Shown here piece after piece: positions 16,697 to 25,472 of a DNA stretch of 64,000 nt (within the stretch, counting starts at the first letter, position 1; each line of letters starts with the position of its first letter). The notes below the pieces were generated by a model. It was given only the letters and a program-made list of their open reading frames with translations, did not search any database and had not been told where the DNA came from. The stretch comes from an uncultured Blautia sp. (GTDB taxonomy: Bacteria; Bacillota; Clostridia; Lachnospirales; Lachnospiraceae): contig CAKRMK010000008.1 in the NCBI GenBank assembly GCA_934364795.1, positions 1 through 64,000 of the forward strand, in the 5' to 3' direction. The translations under genes and the position numbers were made by a program.

Positions 16697-17143
16697 TCAG
16701 TACATTATGGGTGTTAAAGCAGATTTTTTTCCATCAGAACGGTGAAGGTATAGGATGACAGAGTATCTGGGAGTCAGTCCGGCTTTTTTAATAAGGAAAG
16801 GAATGTATACAGCCAGAAAATGTACGAGCATAGTGAGAAAAAGGCATAATGCAAAGAGCAGTATGCGACAGCTTCTGCGGTTTTCTCTTATTGACCAGGC
16901 GGCTTCTTTATCCATTTCTTCCGTGGTGCGGAAAGCAGAAGAAGATGAATTCTCCAGAATCCTGGTACGGTCAGGAGACTTTAAAGAAAGGTCTGTGATA
17001 GTGGAAAGGGAAGAATGGGAAAATGACGTTTGAAAGGAAAGGATATTTTGGGCAGAATTTATGTCGGAAAATACGCACAAAAATAATAGGGATAAAATTG
17101 TGAGAATTGTTATCATAAGGTGTTTGTTCTGTGGTCTTCTCAT
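16697..17143 (-). CDS. Small Lachnospiraceae-type membrane protein, function unknown
   Basis: The 148-residue frame has a hydrophobic N-terminal segment (ITILTILSLLFLCVF, signal/anchor), a Ser-rich extracellular stretch of about 60 residues, a second membrane helix (LLFALCLFLTMLVHFLAVYI) and an end resembling the ILYLHRSDGKK tail that I recall from many small Lachnospiraceae proteins of this layout. No reaction is known. The start has only a weak ribosome site, so the exact N-terminus is uncertain. It may share the sodium-pump subunits' direction but is separated from them by about 125 bp. Confidence 0.5.
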   Translation of the reverse strand: MRRPQNKHLMITILTILSLLFLCVFSDINSAQNILSFQTSFSHSSLSTITDLSLKSPDRTRILENSSSSAFRTTEEMDKEAAWSIRENRRSCRILLFALCLFLTMLVHFLAVYIPFLIKKAGLTPRYSVILYLHRSDGKKSALTPIMY

Positions 17144-17313
17144 AATTTACAACCTGCCTGATGTAGTAGAAACATCCTTGTCCTTTCTGTGGTTTATATT
17201 GTATTGTGTAAAAAGAATTTTCTACAACATGATACTTAATTACAAAAGTGTTGTCAATAACATATTTTCACAGAAAAAAACGATTACTGTCCACTGGCAG
17301 AGTCAACAGTAAC

Positions 17314-17385
17314 AAAAAGCCCCTGGCAGAGGAAGGCTGCTGTGGAAATAAACAAATCCACAAAAGACAGCTTTCTCTGCAGGGG
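17314..17385 (-). terminator. Terminator of the csoR-copA operon
   Basis: On the minus strand CCCCTGCAGAG...CTCTGCCAGGGG forms a long stem with an inner TGTGGA/TCCACA hairpin and ends in GCTTTTT, about 40 bp after the copA stop. Confidence 0.8.
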
Positions 17386-17423
17386 TTGGAAATGGCCTGT
17401 TTGTTACCGGTAAAAGGTAACAA

Positions 17424-17642
17424 TTACTCCTGTGTAATTCCGGTTACTTCATAGCCAGCGTCTTTGATCACCTGGCGGATTTTGTCTTCGTCCACTTTCT
17501 CTGGTGCTGAGAAAATAGTAGTTCCGGCATCGTGGGAGGATACAACATCCTGTACCCCAAATGCTTCCTGGATTGCTTTGTTTACGTGTGCTTCGCAATG
17601 TCCGCACATCATTCCTGTTACATTAACTGTCACTTTTACCAT
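17424..17642 (-). CDS. Possible internal start giving free CopZ-like copper chaperone
   Basis: Inside copA, in the same frame, an ATG at 17642 is preceded by AAAAAGGAG at a 9-base spacing. Translation from it would give a 72-residue CopZ-like protein ([13 protein letters not shown] and a C-terminal GYEVTG), exactly the size of a stand-alone copper chaperone. I infer a former copZ gene that has become fused to copA while keeping its own ribosome site, so that both fused and free forms could be made. This is unproven; the fused frame is open throughout. Confidence 0.5.
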   Translation of the reverse strand: MVKVTVNVTGMMCGHCEAHVNKAIQEAFGVQDVVSSHDAGTTIFSAPEKVDEDKIRQVIKDAGYEVTGITQE

Positions 17643-20108
17643 GGTAGTATTCTCCTTTTTGTTATTATTGTTATTAATATCGCTGCATTCGTTCAAAAGC
17701 TTGCAGCTGTTATTAATCGTTTGTTCTGCATCTGAAGTTTTATCTGCATTGAATGATTTTGAGAAAACAGCAGATGATGCTTCAGGGGAATCAGCAATAT
17801 TTCCAGAATTGGATTCTATGGAAACCGGATCCTTGATTTTTTTATCTTTGCCTGCATCGTGAATCTTAAACAGGTTCAGTCTCAACGCGTTGGTAACTAC
17901 ACAGAAGCTGGAAAGACTCATGGCAGCAGCGCCGAACATCGGGTTTAAGGTCCAGCCAAAAATCGGAATCCATACGCCGGCTGCCAGTGGAATACCGATT
18001 ACGTTGTAGAAGAATGCCCAGAAGAGATTTTCGTGGATGTTGCGAAGAGTAGCGCGGCTCATACGGATAGCAGCTGGCACGTCGGAAAGCTGGCTCTTCA
18101 TAAGGACAATATCTGCAGCATCGATGGCTACATCAGTTCCGGCACCGATGGCAATACCAATATCTGCTCTGGTAAGGGCTGGTGCGTCGTTGATTCCATC
18201 TCCCACCATGGCAACCTTGCCTTTTTCCTTCAGGGAGCGGATGACGCTCTCTTTTCCATCTGGAAGGACACCTGCGATTACCTGATCAACGCCTGCCTGT
18301 GCACCGATGGCTTTTGCTGTACGCTCGTTGTCACCGGTGAGCATAACCACATGGATTCCCATATTCTGTAATTCTTTTACTGCCTGTGCACTGTCTGGTT
18401 TGATTACATCGGCAACTGCAATGATTCCAAGAAGCTTTTTGTCCTTTGCAAAAAGCAGCGGGGTTTTTCCTGCTTCTGCAAGGTGCTCTGCTTGTGACAT
18501 AAGATCAGAGGGAACGCAAACAACAGTACTAATGTATTTCATACTTCCGCCAATAAGTGTGCTCTGACCTGCCGTGGCAGAAAGGCCGTTTCCGGGAAGG
18601 GCTTTAAAGTCACTGACTTCAGGGGCGTTAAGACCAAGGGCAGAAGCTTTTTCCAGGATTGCTTTTGCAAGAGGGTGTTCACTTTTTTTCTCAAGGGCAT
18701 AGGCAAAAGTGAGAAGATCATTCTCTGAAATTCCTTTTGCTGGAAGAATATCTGTGACCTGTGGCTGACCACTTGTGATGGTACCTGTTTTGTCAAGGGC
18801 AACAATCTGGATCTTTCCGGCTTCCTCCAGGGAAACTGCTGTTTTGAAAAGAATGCCGTTTTTGGCTCCCATTCCGTTTCCTACCATGATGGCAACCGGA
18901 GTGGCAAGTCCAAGAGCGCAGGGGCAGCTGATTACAAGTACGGAAATTCCTCTTGCAAGGGCGTAGCCAAATTCATGTCCGGTGAGCAGCCAGATAATGG
19001 TGGTGATCACAGAAATGGAGATAACAGCAGGGACAAAAACGCCGGAAACACGGTCTGCGATTTTTGCAATAGGTGCTTTGGTGGCTGCGGCATCACTGAC
19101 CATTTTTATGATCTGGGAGAGGGTGGTGTCTTCACCAACACGGGTTGCTTCGCATTTAATGAAACCGGACTGGTTGACAGTTGCGGCAGAAACCAGATCT
19201 CCGGCGGTTTTGTCAACGGGGATACTTTCACCTGTAAGGGCGGCCTCATTTACTGCACTGGAGCCCTCCAATATTACACCGTCAACAGGAATGTTTTCTC
19301 CGGGACGGACAACAAAAACATCCCCCTTTACTACCTGCTCAATGGGAACTGTGGTTTCTTTCCCGTTTCGGATCACAACGGCAGTTTTTGGAGCAAGCTT
19401 CATAAGACCTTTTAATGCATCGGTTGTTTTGCCTTTCGAGCGGGCTTCCAGCATTTTTCCTACTGTGATCAGGGTAAGGATCATGGCAGCTGATTCAAAG
19501 TAGAATTCCATCATGTAGTGCATGACCATTTCGGAATTACCATCTACCTGTGCTCTTGTCATGGCAAATAATGCGTAAACGCTCCATACAAAGGATGCCA
19601 TAGAACCAAGGGCTACCAAGGTGTCCATGTTAGGTGAACGGTGCCACAGGCTTTTGAAACCGCTGATAAAGAATTTCTGGTTAATGACCATGACAATTCC
19701 GGCAAGAAGCAGCTGAACCAGTCCCATAGCTACGTGGTTGCCATCAAACCATGCAGGCAGAGGCCAGCCCCACATCATGTGTCCCATGGAAAAGTACATG
19801 AGTACCAGAAGAAATCCTACAGATGCGATCAGTCGTTTCTTAAGGATGGGTGTTTCATGATCTTCCAGTGCCTTCTCTGCATCGGAGACGGATTCTTTCT
19901 GGCTGGAAGAGCCTTTTTTGCTGCATCCGTAGCCGGCTTCCTCTACGGCTGAAATAATGGCAGAGGCAGAGGCAGTTCCTTCTACGCCCATGGAATTGGT
20001 AAGCAGGCTTACAGAGCAGGATGTAACACCTGGAACTTTGTTTACTGCTTTTTCCACACGGGCGCTGCAGGCTGCACAGCTCATGCCGGTGACGTTGTAT
20101 TGTTCCAT
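17424..20108 (-). CDS. copA: Copper-exporting P-type ATPase with an extra C-terminal CopZ-like HMA domain
   Basis: CopA pumps Cu(I) out of the cytoplasm using ATP. The 894-residue chain has an N-terminal HMA domain with CxxC (Cys11 and Cys14, GMSCAAC), eight membrane helices, the CPC ion motif (395-397), DKTGTIT phosphorylation site, HP motif (KKSEHPLA), and [10 protein letters not shown] hinge, all typical of Cu(I) pumps. After the last helices comes an unusual linker of about 60 residues ending in poly-Asn, then a second complete HMA domain ([11 protein letters not shown], CxxC at 835 and 838). Most CopA proteins end before this linker. An AAGGAGG site precedes the start. CsoR is encoded just upstream. 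Confidence 0.95.
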   Translation of the reverse strand: MEQYNVTGMSCAACSARVEKAVNKVPGVTSCSVSLLTNSMGVEGTASASAIISAVEEAGYGCSKKGSSSQKESVSDAEKALEDHETPILKKRLIASVGFLLVLMYFSMGHMMWGWPLPAWFDGNHVAMGLVQLLLAGIVMVINQKFFISGFKSLWHRSPNMDTLVALGSMASFVWSVYALFAMTRAQVDGNSEMVMHYMMEFYFESAAMILTLITVGKMLEARSKGKTTDALKGLMKLAPKTAVVIRNGKETTVPIEQVVKGDVFVVRPGENIPVDGVILEGSSAVNEAALTGESIPVDKTAGDLVSAATVNQSGFIKCEATRVGEDTTLSQIIKMVSDAAATKAPIAKIADRVSGVFVPAVISISVITTIIWLLTGHEFGYALARGISVLVISCPCALGLATPVAIMVGNGMGAKNGILFKTAVSLEEAGKIQIVALDKTGTITSGQPQVTDILPAKGISENDLLTFAYALEKKSEHPLAKAILEKASALGLNAPEVSDFKALPGNGLSATAGQSTLIGGSMKYISTVVCVPSDLMSQAEHLAEAGKTPLLFAKDKKLLGIIAVADVIKPDSAQAVKELQNMGIHVVMLTGDNERTAKAIGAQAGVDQVIAGVLPDGKESVIRSLKEKGKVAMVGDGINDAPALTRADIGIAIGAGTDVAIDAADIVLMKSQLSDVPAAIRMSRATLRNIHENLFWAFFYNVIGIPLAAGVWIPIFGWTLNPMFGAAAMSLSSFCVVTNALRLNLFKIHDAGKDKKIKDPVSIESNSGNIADSPEASSAVFSKSFNADKTSDAEQTINNSCKLLNECSDINNNNNKKENTTMVKVTVNVTGMMCGHCEAHVNKAIQEAFGVQDVVSSHDAGTTIFSAPEKVDEDKIRQVIKDAGYEVTGITQE

Positions 20109-20161
20109 AATAAGTTTCCTCCTTGTAGATGTTTGTAGATTAGAGCGTACTCCAAAAGGAT

Positions 20162-20557
20162 TTATTTCATCAGTTTCTGTAAAGTGGCAACAAGTTCATC
20201 AATGGTTTCGTCCTTGCCTTCCCGGATATCTCTTGCAACGCAGGTGCGGATATGGTTGGCCAGAAGCTCTTTATTAAAAGCATTTACAGCGGCATTCACA
20301 GCGGCAGACTGGATCAGGATGTCATTACAGTAGGCATCATTCTCCAGCATTCCTATGATTCCCCGTATCTGGCCTTCAATACGCTTCAGACGGTTAATCA
20401 GTTTCTTTCGTTCCGCCTCGGAGCGGTCAGTGTGCTTGTTACAACAACAGGAACAGACCTTGTGACAGGTTCCTGTGGCTGTGTCCGGATCTGGTGTGGG
20501 GACAGCTATATCTGTTACAGGAGTTGAAGCGTCAGAATGTGTATGATGATCTGGCAT
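20162..20557 (-). CDS. csoR: CsoR-family copper-sensing repressor
   Basis: The 131-residue protein has the CsoR/RcnR helical core ([19 protein letters not shown]) and the full Cu(I) ligand set Cys77 (AYCNDILIQ), His102 and Cys106 (NHIRTC). When copper binds, CsoR leaves its operator and the export gene is expressed. The first about 45 residues are an unusual extension rich in His and Cys ([15 protein letters not shown]), likely an additional metal-binding region. It precedes copA by 53 bp on the same strand. Two matching operators lie upstream at 20604-20658. Confidence 0.93.
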   Translation of the reverse strand: MPDHHTHSDASTPVTDIAVPTPDPDTATGTCHKVCSCCCNKHTDRSEAERKKLINRLKRIEGQIRGIIGMLENDAYCNDILIQSAAVNAAVNAFNKELLANHIRTCVARDIREGKDETIDELVATLQKLMK

Positions 20558-20603
20558 AAAAAAGTCTCCTTTCCTAAAAAATCCTGATTCTTTCTCATTT
20601 AAT

Positions 20604-20620
20604 ATACCCTCATGGGGTAT
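20604..20620 (-). promoter_or_regulatory. CsoR operator, copy 1
   Basis: ATACCCTCATGGGGTAT, a G/C-flanked near-palindrome of the CsoR type (ATACCC-N5-GGGTAT), lies 47 bp before the csoR start. Confidence 0.85.
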
Positions 20621-20641
20621 TCTTGAAGCTGAGGTTAATAT

Positions 20642-20658
20642 ATACCCTCATGGGGTAT
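20642..20658 (-). promoter_or_regulatory. CsoR operator, copy 2
   Basis: An identical 17-bp copy of the site at 20604-20620, with centres 38 bp apart. Paired sites suggest cooperative repression by two CsoR tetramers. Confidence 0.85.
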
Positions 20659-20830
20659 TTGTCAATACAGAATTTAAAAATTTTTCCTCAAACATAGAAA
20701 GCTCTTAGAAATTCTTATGTTCATAAAAAATACATAATTTATTCACAAAAAATATATAAGATTATGATACTTTTTAGATATCCGAGTCGAATATGTATAA
20801 AGATGTTACTGCCGCAGAAGATATTGTAAT

Positions 20831-20853
20831 CTTATCTGACAGATAAGGTTTTT
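20831..20853 (+). other. Small hairpin before the cobalamin riboswitch
   Basis: CTTATCTGACAGATAAG is a near-perfect palindrome followed by GTTTTT. It may be a weak terminator, or part of the start of the riboswitch transcript. Confidence 0.35.
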
Positions 20854-20879
20854 CATATGGATTCTGTTTTTGGACAGTA

Positions 20880-21070
20880 GCATAACGGTTATAGCGCGAA
20901 GGTTGCGTCATGGACATGATGCTCAAAAGAGAATCCGGTGTGAGTCCGGAACGATGCCGTCACTGTGTAAGGGAGCTGCTTCAGAGCCCACTGGGAGACC
21001 GGGAAGGGGAAGCTGTGATGACCGAAGTCAGGAGAACTGCCTTGGCGTGGAATTGTGGATCTGCGGTACA
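20880..21070 (+). ncRNA. Cobalamin (AdoCbl) riboswitch
   Basis: The leader carries the conserved GAATCCGGTGTGAGTCCGG stem, the GCCGTCACTGT core, and a B12 box (AAGTCAGGAGAACTGCC, 21024-21040), in the proper order and spacing for a cobalamin riboswitch. A hairpin with six T residues follows at 21148-21176, so control is probably by premature termination when cobalamin is present. It governs the secreted CbiK-like gene at 21222. Exact ends are approximate. Confidence 0.9.
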
Positions 21071-21147
21071 CAGAACCTGTATTCTCATAACAATACATAG
21101 TGATCCTGCTTTTTATGGGAAACTGTATTTTTAATTATGAGGAAAGT

Positions 21148-21176
21148 GCAGCTGCAGAAAATGTGGCTGCTTTTTT
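21148..21176 (+). terminator. Riboswitch-controlled terminator
   Basis: GCAGC (21148-21152) pairs with GCTGC (21166-21170), followed by six T residues, 46 bp before the CbiK-like start. It is the expected expression platform for the cobalamin riboswitch. Confidence 0.65.
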
Positions 21177-21221
21177 GTACATGATTCAATCCGGAAATAC
21201 AGGAAAAAAGAGGAAAAAGAA

Positions 21222-22454
21222 ATGAAAAGAAAAACTTTATTAGCACTGCTTCTTGCAGCTTCTATGGCAGCAAGCATGACTGTAGCAGGAGCATCTGTAG
21301 CTTTTGCTGAGACAGAAGAAACAACAGAGGAAACAACAGACGAGGCTGCTGACGATGCAGAGGCATCTGATGCAGACCAGGAAGCAGCAGATAAAGTTGC
21401 CGCACTTATTGATGCTATCTATGTTCAGGAGAGAACTGATGATACAGATGCACAGTGCAAGGAAGCAAAAGAAGCATGGGATGCACTTACTGATGCTCAG
21501 AAAGAGCTGGTAGAAGGCGAAGAAGCAAGCCCTGAATATTTTGGACGTGACACAGGTGATGCTTCCAAGGATGATCCACGTAACCAGGATGAGATCGGTG
21601 AGAATAAGCTTTTAGTTGTAAGCTTTGGTACTTCCTTTAATGACAGCCGTGCAGAGGATATCAAAGGAATCGAAGATACTCTTGCAGAAGCATTCCCGGA
21701 TTGGTCTGTAAGAAGAGCATTTACAGCTCAGATTATCATCAACCATGTTCAGGCAAGAGATGATGAGGCAATTGACAATATGCAGCAGGCACTTGACCGT
21801 GCAGTAGCAAACGGTGTTAAAAACCTGGTTGTTCAGCCTACACACCTTATGCATGGCGCAGAGTATGATGAGATGGTAGAAGCTGTTGATGAGTACAAGG
21901 ATAAATTTGAGTCTGTAGCAATCGCAGAGCCAATGCTTGGTGAGGTTGGAGACGACGCAACTGTTATCAACGATGACAAAGCTGCTGTAGCAAAAGCAAT
22001 TACAGATCAGGCTGTATCCGAAGCAGGATATGACAGTATGGAAGCTGCTGCAGAAGATGGAACAGCATTTGTATTCATGGGACATGGAACCTCCCATACA
22101 GCAAACATTACTTATGATCAGATGCAGACACAGATGGAAGAGCTTGGATTTACAAACGCATTCATCGGTACTGTAGAGGGTGAGCCAGAAGACACAGCTT
22201 GTGATGAAGTAATCAACAAGGTAAAAGATGCCGGATTCAAGAAAGTTATTCTTCGTCCTCTGATGGTTGTTGCAGGTGATCATGCAAACAACGATATGGC
22301 TGGTGATGATGAGGATTCCTGGAAGAGCATGTTCGAGGCTTCCGGAGACTTTGACGAAATCGACTGCCAGATCGAAGGCCTTGGAAGAATTGATGCAGTT
22401 GAGCAGATTTATGTAGAGCATACTCAGGCAGCTATTGATTCTCTTGGTAAATAA
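21222..22454 (+). CDS. Secreted CbiK-type cobaltochelatase-like protein
   Basis: Residues 1-30 are a signal peptide (LLALLLAASMAASM, cleavage near AFAET), then an acidic linker and a short helical region (about 50-105). Residues about 125-410 match the CbiK sirohydrochlorin cobaltochelatase family: LLVVSFGTSFNDSR, PTHLMHGAEYDEM (His208/His211), FVFMGHGTSHTAN (His288, His292) and PLMVVAGDHANNDMAG. CbiK inserts metal into tetrapyrroles. Here it is exported, like the periplasmic CbiK of some Desulfovibrio, so it may load or hold metal-tetrapyrrole outside the membrane rather than serve cytoplasmic B12 synthesis. Control by a cobalamin riboswitch fits. An AGGAAAAAG-like site precedes the ATG. Confidence 0.88.
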   Translation: MKRKTLLALLLAASMAASMTVAGASVAFAETEETTEETTDEAADDAEASDADQEAADKVAALIDAIYVQERTDDTDAQCKEAKEAWDALTDAQKELVEGEEASPEYFGRDTGDASKDDPRNQDEIGENKLLVVSFGTSFNDSRAEDIKGIEDTLAEAFPDWSVRRAFTAQIIINHVQARDDEAIDNMQQALDRAVANGVKNLVVQPTHLMHGAEYDEMVEAVDEYKDKFESVAIAEPMLGEVGDDATVINDDKAAVAKAITDQAVSEAGYDSMEAAAEDGTAFVFMGHGTSHTANITYDQMQTQMEELGFTNAFIGTVEGEPEDTACDEVINKVKDAGFKKVILRPLMVVAGDHANNDMAGDDEDSWKSMFEASGDFDEIDCQIEGLGRIDAVEQIYVEHTQAAIDSLGK

Positions 22455-22506
22455 TCAATAATAATTAATAATAATTAATAAAGAAAGCAAGGAGAAGTAT
22501 AGTATT

Positions 22507-23109
22507 ATGAAACGTTCATTAGTCATTTTATTAACAGCAGCAAGCATTTCTGCCATGACAGTGGGAACTGTAGCACCTGTATGGGCAGAAACAAATGTAG
22601 AAGCCGACGCAGAAGAGACAGCTGACAAAGCAGAAGATGCCGAAGATGCAGAACTTGAAGATGGAGTATATGGCGTCAAGTTTGATACAGACAGCGGTAT
22701 GTTCCATGTCAATGAGGCTTGTAATGGAAGAGCAACCCTTACAGTAAAGGATGGCAAAATGACTGTTCATATCAGCCTTGCTTCCAAAAAAATCGTAAAT
22801 CTTTTCCTTGGAACAGCAGAAGATGCACAGAAGGATGGCGCAGAACTGATCCAGCCTACAACAGACACTGTAAATTACAGTGACGGAACATCTGAAGAGG
22901 TATACGGCTTTAATGTTCCAGTTGAGAAGCTTGATGAGGAATTTGATCTGGCAATCCTTGGAACAAAAGGAAAATGGTATGACCATAAGGTAAGTGTTTC
23001 CGATGCAAAAGAGCAGACCCAGGAAGAGAAAGATGCAGTTGTGATCGGTGAGGAAGATACCAATGAAACCGCAGATGCTGCAGCTGCAGAAGAAGAGTCC
23101 AAAAATTAA
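22507..23109 (+). CDS. Secreted acidic partner protein in the cobalamin-regulated operon
   Basis: A 200-residue protein with signal peptide (VILLTAASISAMTVG, cleavage near VWAET), an acidic low-complexity stretch (residues 32-53), one globular domain (about 55-165; DGVYGVKFDTDSGMFHV, ATLTVKDGKMTVHISL, SEEVYGFNVPVEKLDEEFDL) and an acidic tail. The domain looks like an all-beta, NEAT-like sandwich known from several Lachnospiraceae surface proteins tied to iron or corrinoid uptake, but I have no firm family name. It follows the CbiK-like gene after 52 bp with its own AAGGAG site. I infer a tetrapyrrole- or metal-binding role. Confidence 0.65.
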   Translation: MKRSLVILLTAASISAMTVGTVAPVWAETNVEADAEETADKAEDAEDAELEDGVYGVKFDTDSGMFHVNEACNGRATLTVKDGKMTVHISLASKKIVNLFLGTAEDAQKDGAELIQPTTDTVNYSDGTSEEVYGFNVPVEKLDEEFDLAILGTKGKWYDHKVSVSDAKEQTQEEKDAVVIGEEDTNETADAAAAEEESKN

Positions 23110-23154
23110 TTTTCCTGATGATGAAAAATAATATTTCTGGAATTTCCGGATAAA

Positions 23155-23213
23155 CAAAAAGCTGCTGTCGGCAAAATGTGAATTTATTACATTTTGCCGG
23201 CAGCAGTTTTTGT
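23155..23213. terminator. Bidirectional terminator between the cobalamin operon and the AGCS gene
   Basis: AAAAAGCTGCTG-CGGCAAAATGT pairs with ACATTTTGCCGGCAGCAGTTTTT across a 9-base loop, with A and T runs on both sides, so it can work on either strand. Confidence 0.88.
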
Positions 23214-23270
23214 TTATCTGAAGATTTTTGCAAAGCAGGATTTTCTGTTGCAGCAGGAGCTTCAAGGGGG

Positions 23271-24668
23271 TTATTTTTCCTTTCCTTCTCCTGCGAAATA
23301 TTCTTTTGTCAGTCTGACTACAGTTCCGGAAAGCAGGAACAATGCAATCAGGTTGGGGATTGCCATAAGACCGTTGAAGGTTTCGGCAATGTTCCACATC
23401 AGTCCAAGGTTTGCAGTAGCACCAAGGATGGCAACAAGAGAGTAAACAACCATAAATGGTTTGATTACTTTTTCGGAAAAAAGGAATTCGATGCAGCGGG
23501 CACCGTAAAGTCCCCATCCAAGTGCTGTGGAAAAAGCAAAGCAACACATGGCAACTGCTGTGAAAATGGATACCCAGTTTCCGTATGTAGAAGTAAATCC
23601 AAGAATCGTCAGTTCTGCACCTGCAGCTTCTCCATAATTGATGGAAACACCGCTGCAAAGAATAACAAGTGCAGTTAACGTACAGATTACAATGGTATCT
23701 GTAAATACTTCAAAAATTCCGAACATACCCTGTTTTACGGGCTTCTTGGTATCTGCACATGCATGTGCAATGGAGCCGGTACCAAGACCAGCTTCGTTGG
23801 AGAAAATACCACGGGAAACACCCTTTTTTACGCTGATAAACATGCTTCCGATGATACCGCCGGTAACAGCTGTTGGCTGGAATGCGCCTCTGAAAATGGA
23901 AGCAAATACAGATGGTACATTCTGGATATTCAGAAGAACAACGCCAAGTCCCAGGATGATATAAAGCAGTGCCATAAAGGGAACCAGCTTCTCTGTTACC
24001 TGTCCGATACGTTTGATTCCACCAAGAAGGATCATGGCAATGAGAATTGCAATCACGATACCGATGATCAGATTGGAAGTGGAAACTGCACCTTCGGTAA
24101 TAATGTTATAATTCAGCAGTGCGGAATTGATAGCTGTGGTAATGGTATTAACCTGTGTGGCGTTACCGGTTCCAAATACGGTAAGGACGCCAAAGGCAGC
24201 GAACAGATAAGCCAGCCAGTGCCATTTTTTGCCAAGACCGTTTTTGATATAGTACATAGGACCGCCTACCAGCTCGCCGTTTGCATTGATTTCACGGAAA
24301 TGAACAGCAAGGGTAACTTCGGCAAATTTGGTACACATTCCAAAAAGTGCGGAAACCCACATCCAGAAAATAGCACCTGGACCTCCGATGGCAATAGCAC
24401 CTGCCACACCGGCAATATTACCGGTACCTACTGTAGCTGCCAGGGCTGTGCATACTGCCTGGAAAGGTGTGATAGCACCGTCAGATGCGTCACGCTTGCG
24501 GAAAATACGTCCCAGGGTAGTGCGGATGGAATAGGGGAATTTGCGGATCTGAAGGAAATTAGTGCGGATACTAAGATAAAGTCCAACACCAAAAATACAG
24601 ACCATCGCAGGAACACCCCAGATAAAATTGTTTACGGCGGTATTGATGGTTTCGATAATTTGCAGCAT
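23271..24668 (-). CDS. Alanine/glycine:cation symporter (AGCS family)
   Basis: A 465-residue membrane protein with about eleven hydrophobic segments. Family hallmarks include AATVGTGNIAGVAGAIAIGG (AGCS signature), GGPMYYIKNGLGKKWHWLA and NEAGLGTGSIAHACA. AGCS carriers bring in alanine or glycine together with Na+ or H+. The start at 24668 follows an AGAGGTA-like site. It is probably a single-gene unit, followed by the shared terminator at 23155-23213. Which amino acid it prefers is not visible. Confidence 0.93.
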   Translation of the reverse strand: MLQIIETINTAVNNFIWGVPAMVCIFGVGLYLSIRTNFLQIRKFPYSIRTTLGRIFRKRDASDGAITPFQAVCTALAATVGTGNIAGVAGAIAIGGPGAIFWMWVSALFGMCTKFAEVTLAVHFREINANGELVGGPMYYIKNGLGKKWHWLAYLFAAFGVLTVFGTGNATQVNTITTAINSALLNYNIITEGAVSTSNLIIGIVIAILIAMILLGGIKRIGQVTEKLVPFMALLYIILGLGVVLLNIQNVPSVFASIFRGAFQPTAVTGGIIGSMFISVKKGVSRGIFSNEAGLGTGSIAHACADTKKPVKQGMFGIFEVFTDTIVICTLTALVILCSGVSINYGEAAGAELTILGFTSTYGNWVSIFTAVAMCCFAFSTALGWGLYGARCIEFLFSEKVIKPFMVVYSLVAILGATANLGLMWNIAETFNGLMAIPNLIALFLLSGTVVRLTKEYFAGEGKEK

Positions 24669-24729
24669 AAAATACCTCTCTTAATAATGGAGTCTGTTTG
24701 TAGAATTTGTGGAAAATAAATTCTGCTTT

Positions 24730-25296
24730 TTAACGGATAAAATTAGTCTTAATCTTATCCTCTGCCTGAGGAACCAAAATTCCAGCCGCTTTGCCTGCTT
24801 CCAGGCTTTTTAAAATCCATGCCATGTTGTTTCCAAGGGTACGCATGATCTGAAGTCCCTCTTCATCCTGCTGTACTTCAGCCGGTGTATTGCCATGGAC
24901 CATGTTCCAGTAATTGGCAGATACAACTGGCATTTCGTGATAGCTGAAATATTTCTGGAGAACATCTAAAGTAGCAGTGGTTCCGGCTCTTCTTGCAGAA
25001 GCTACTGCAGCAGCCGGTTTGTGGAGCATATCTTTTCCGGCCATGGAACAGAGCTTGTCCATAAATTCAATGATCTGTCCTGTAGGGGAAGCCCAGTATA
25101 CAGGGGAGCCTACGATCAGGGCATTGGATTCTTTTAATTTTGCTGCTGCGGCTTTTACATTTTCTGTATCTGGATTACCGGCCTGGAAAATCTCAGTTTC
25201 GATTCCATTTTTATTCAGTGTGTCTGCAACTTCACTAAGTGCAGTAAAAGTACAGCCTTCTTTGCGGGGGCTGCCGTTTAAAAGTAAAACTTTCAT
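24730..25296 (-). CDS. NADPH-dependent FMN reductase / flavodoxin-fold protein
   Basis: Starting at the ATG at 25296 (AAAGGATGAAAGAT upstream; an ATG nine bases earlier is too close to the ribosome site), the 188-residue protein opens with the flavin-phosphate loop LLLNGSPRKEGCTF and has the typical SNALIVGSPVYWASPTGQI strand/loop and a KPAAAVASARRAGTT strand. This matches the iron-sulphur-flavoprotein/WrbA-like group of FMN reductases, lacking the extra cysteine cluster of true ISF. It probably reduces quinones or other electron acceptors. A monocistronic unit between the AGCS and ABC genes. Confidence 0.88.
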   Translation of the reverse strand: MKVLLLNGSPRKEGCTFTALSEVADTLNKNGIETEIFQAGNPDTENVKAAAAKLKESNALIVGSPVYWASPTGQIIEFMDKLCSMAGKDMLHKPAAAVASARRAGTTATLDVLQKYFSYHEMPVVSANYWNMVHGNTPAEVQQDEEGLQIMRTLGNNMAWILKSLEAGKAAGILVPQAEDKIKTNFIR

Positions 25297-25472
25297 ATCT
25301 TTCATCCTTTCATTTCGTTAAAGTGTTAATGTATTTCCTTATTATACGATAGGAATGGTTTAATTTCAAGACACAGTATGTTCACAATTGGGGAATATAA
25401 TAAAAACCATTGTTTATAAAAAAATATGCCTGCCTGGGCAGGAAATGGTTATGGTAAGAAAGGCGGTAATAC

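Noticed and set aside
18975-19503. Overlapping plus-strand frames opposite copA
   Set aside because: They are shadows of the copA reading frame; CopA motifs on the minus strand are unambiguous.
21612-22421. 269-codon minus-strand frame opposite the CbiK-like gene
   Set aside because: The CbiK-like motifs on the plus strand explain the region; the antisense is Cys-rich and unlike any family.
22531-23658. 375-codon minus-strand frame across the secreted partner gene and the AGCS end
   Set aside because: It spans a strong bidirectional terminator and two well-supported genes; Cys/His-rich shadow composition.
23763-24719. Long open frame (318 codons) on the plus strand opposite the AGCS gene
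   Set aside because: It is antisense to a clear AGCS carrier; composition is Cys/Asn/Gly-rich and domain-free, with no ribosome site.
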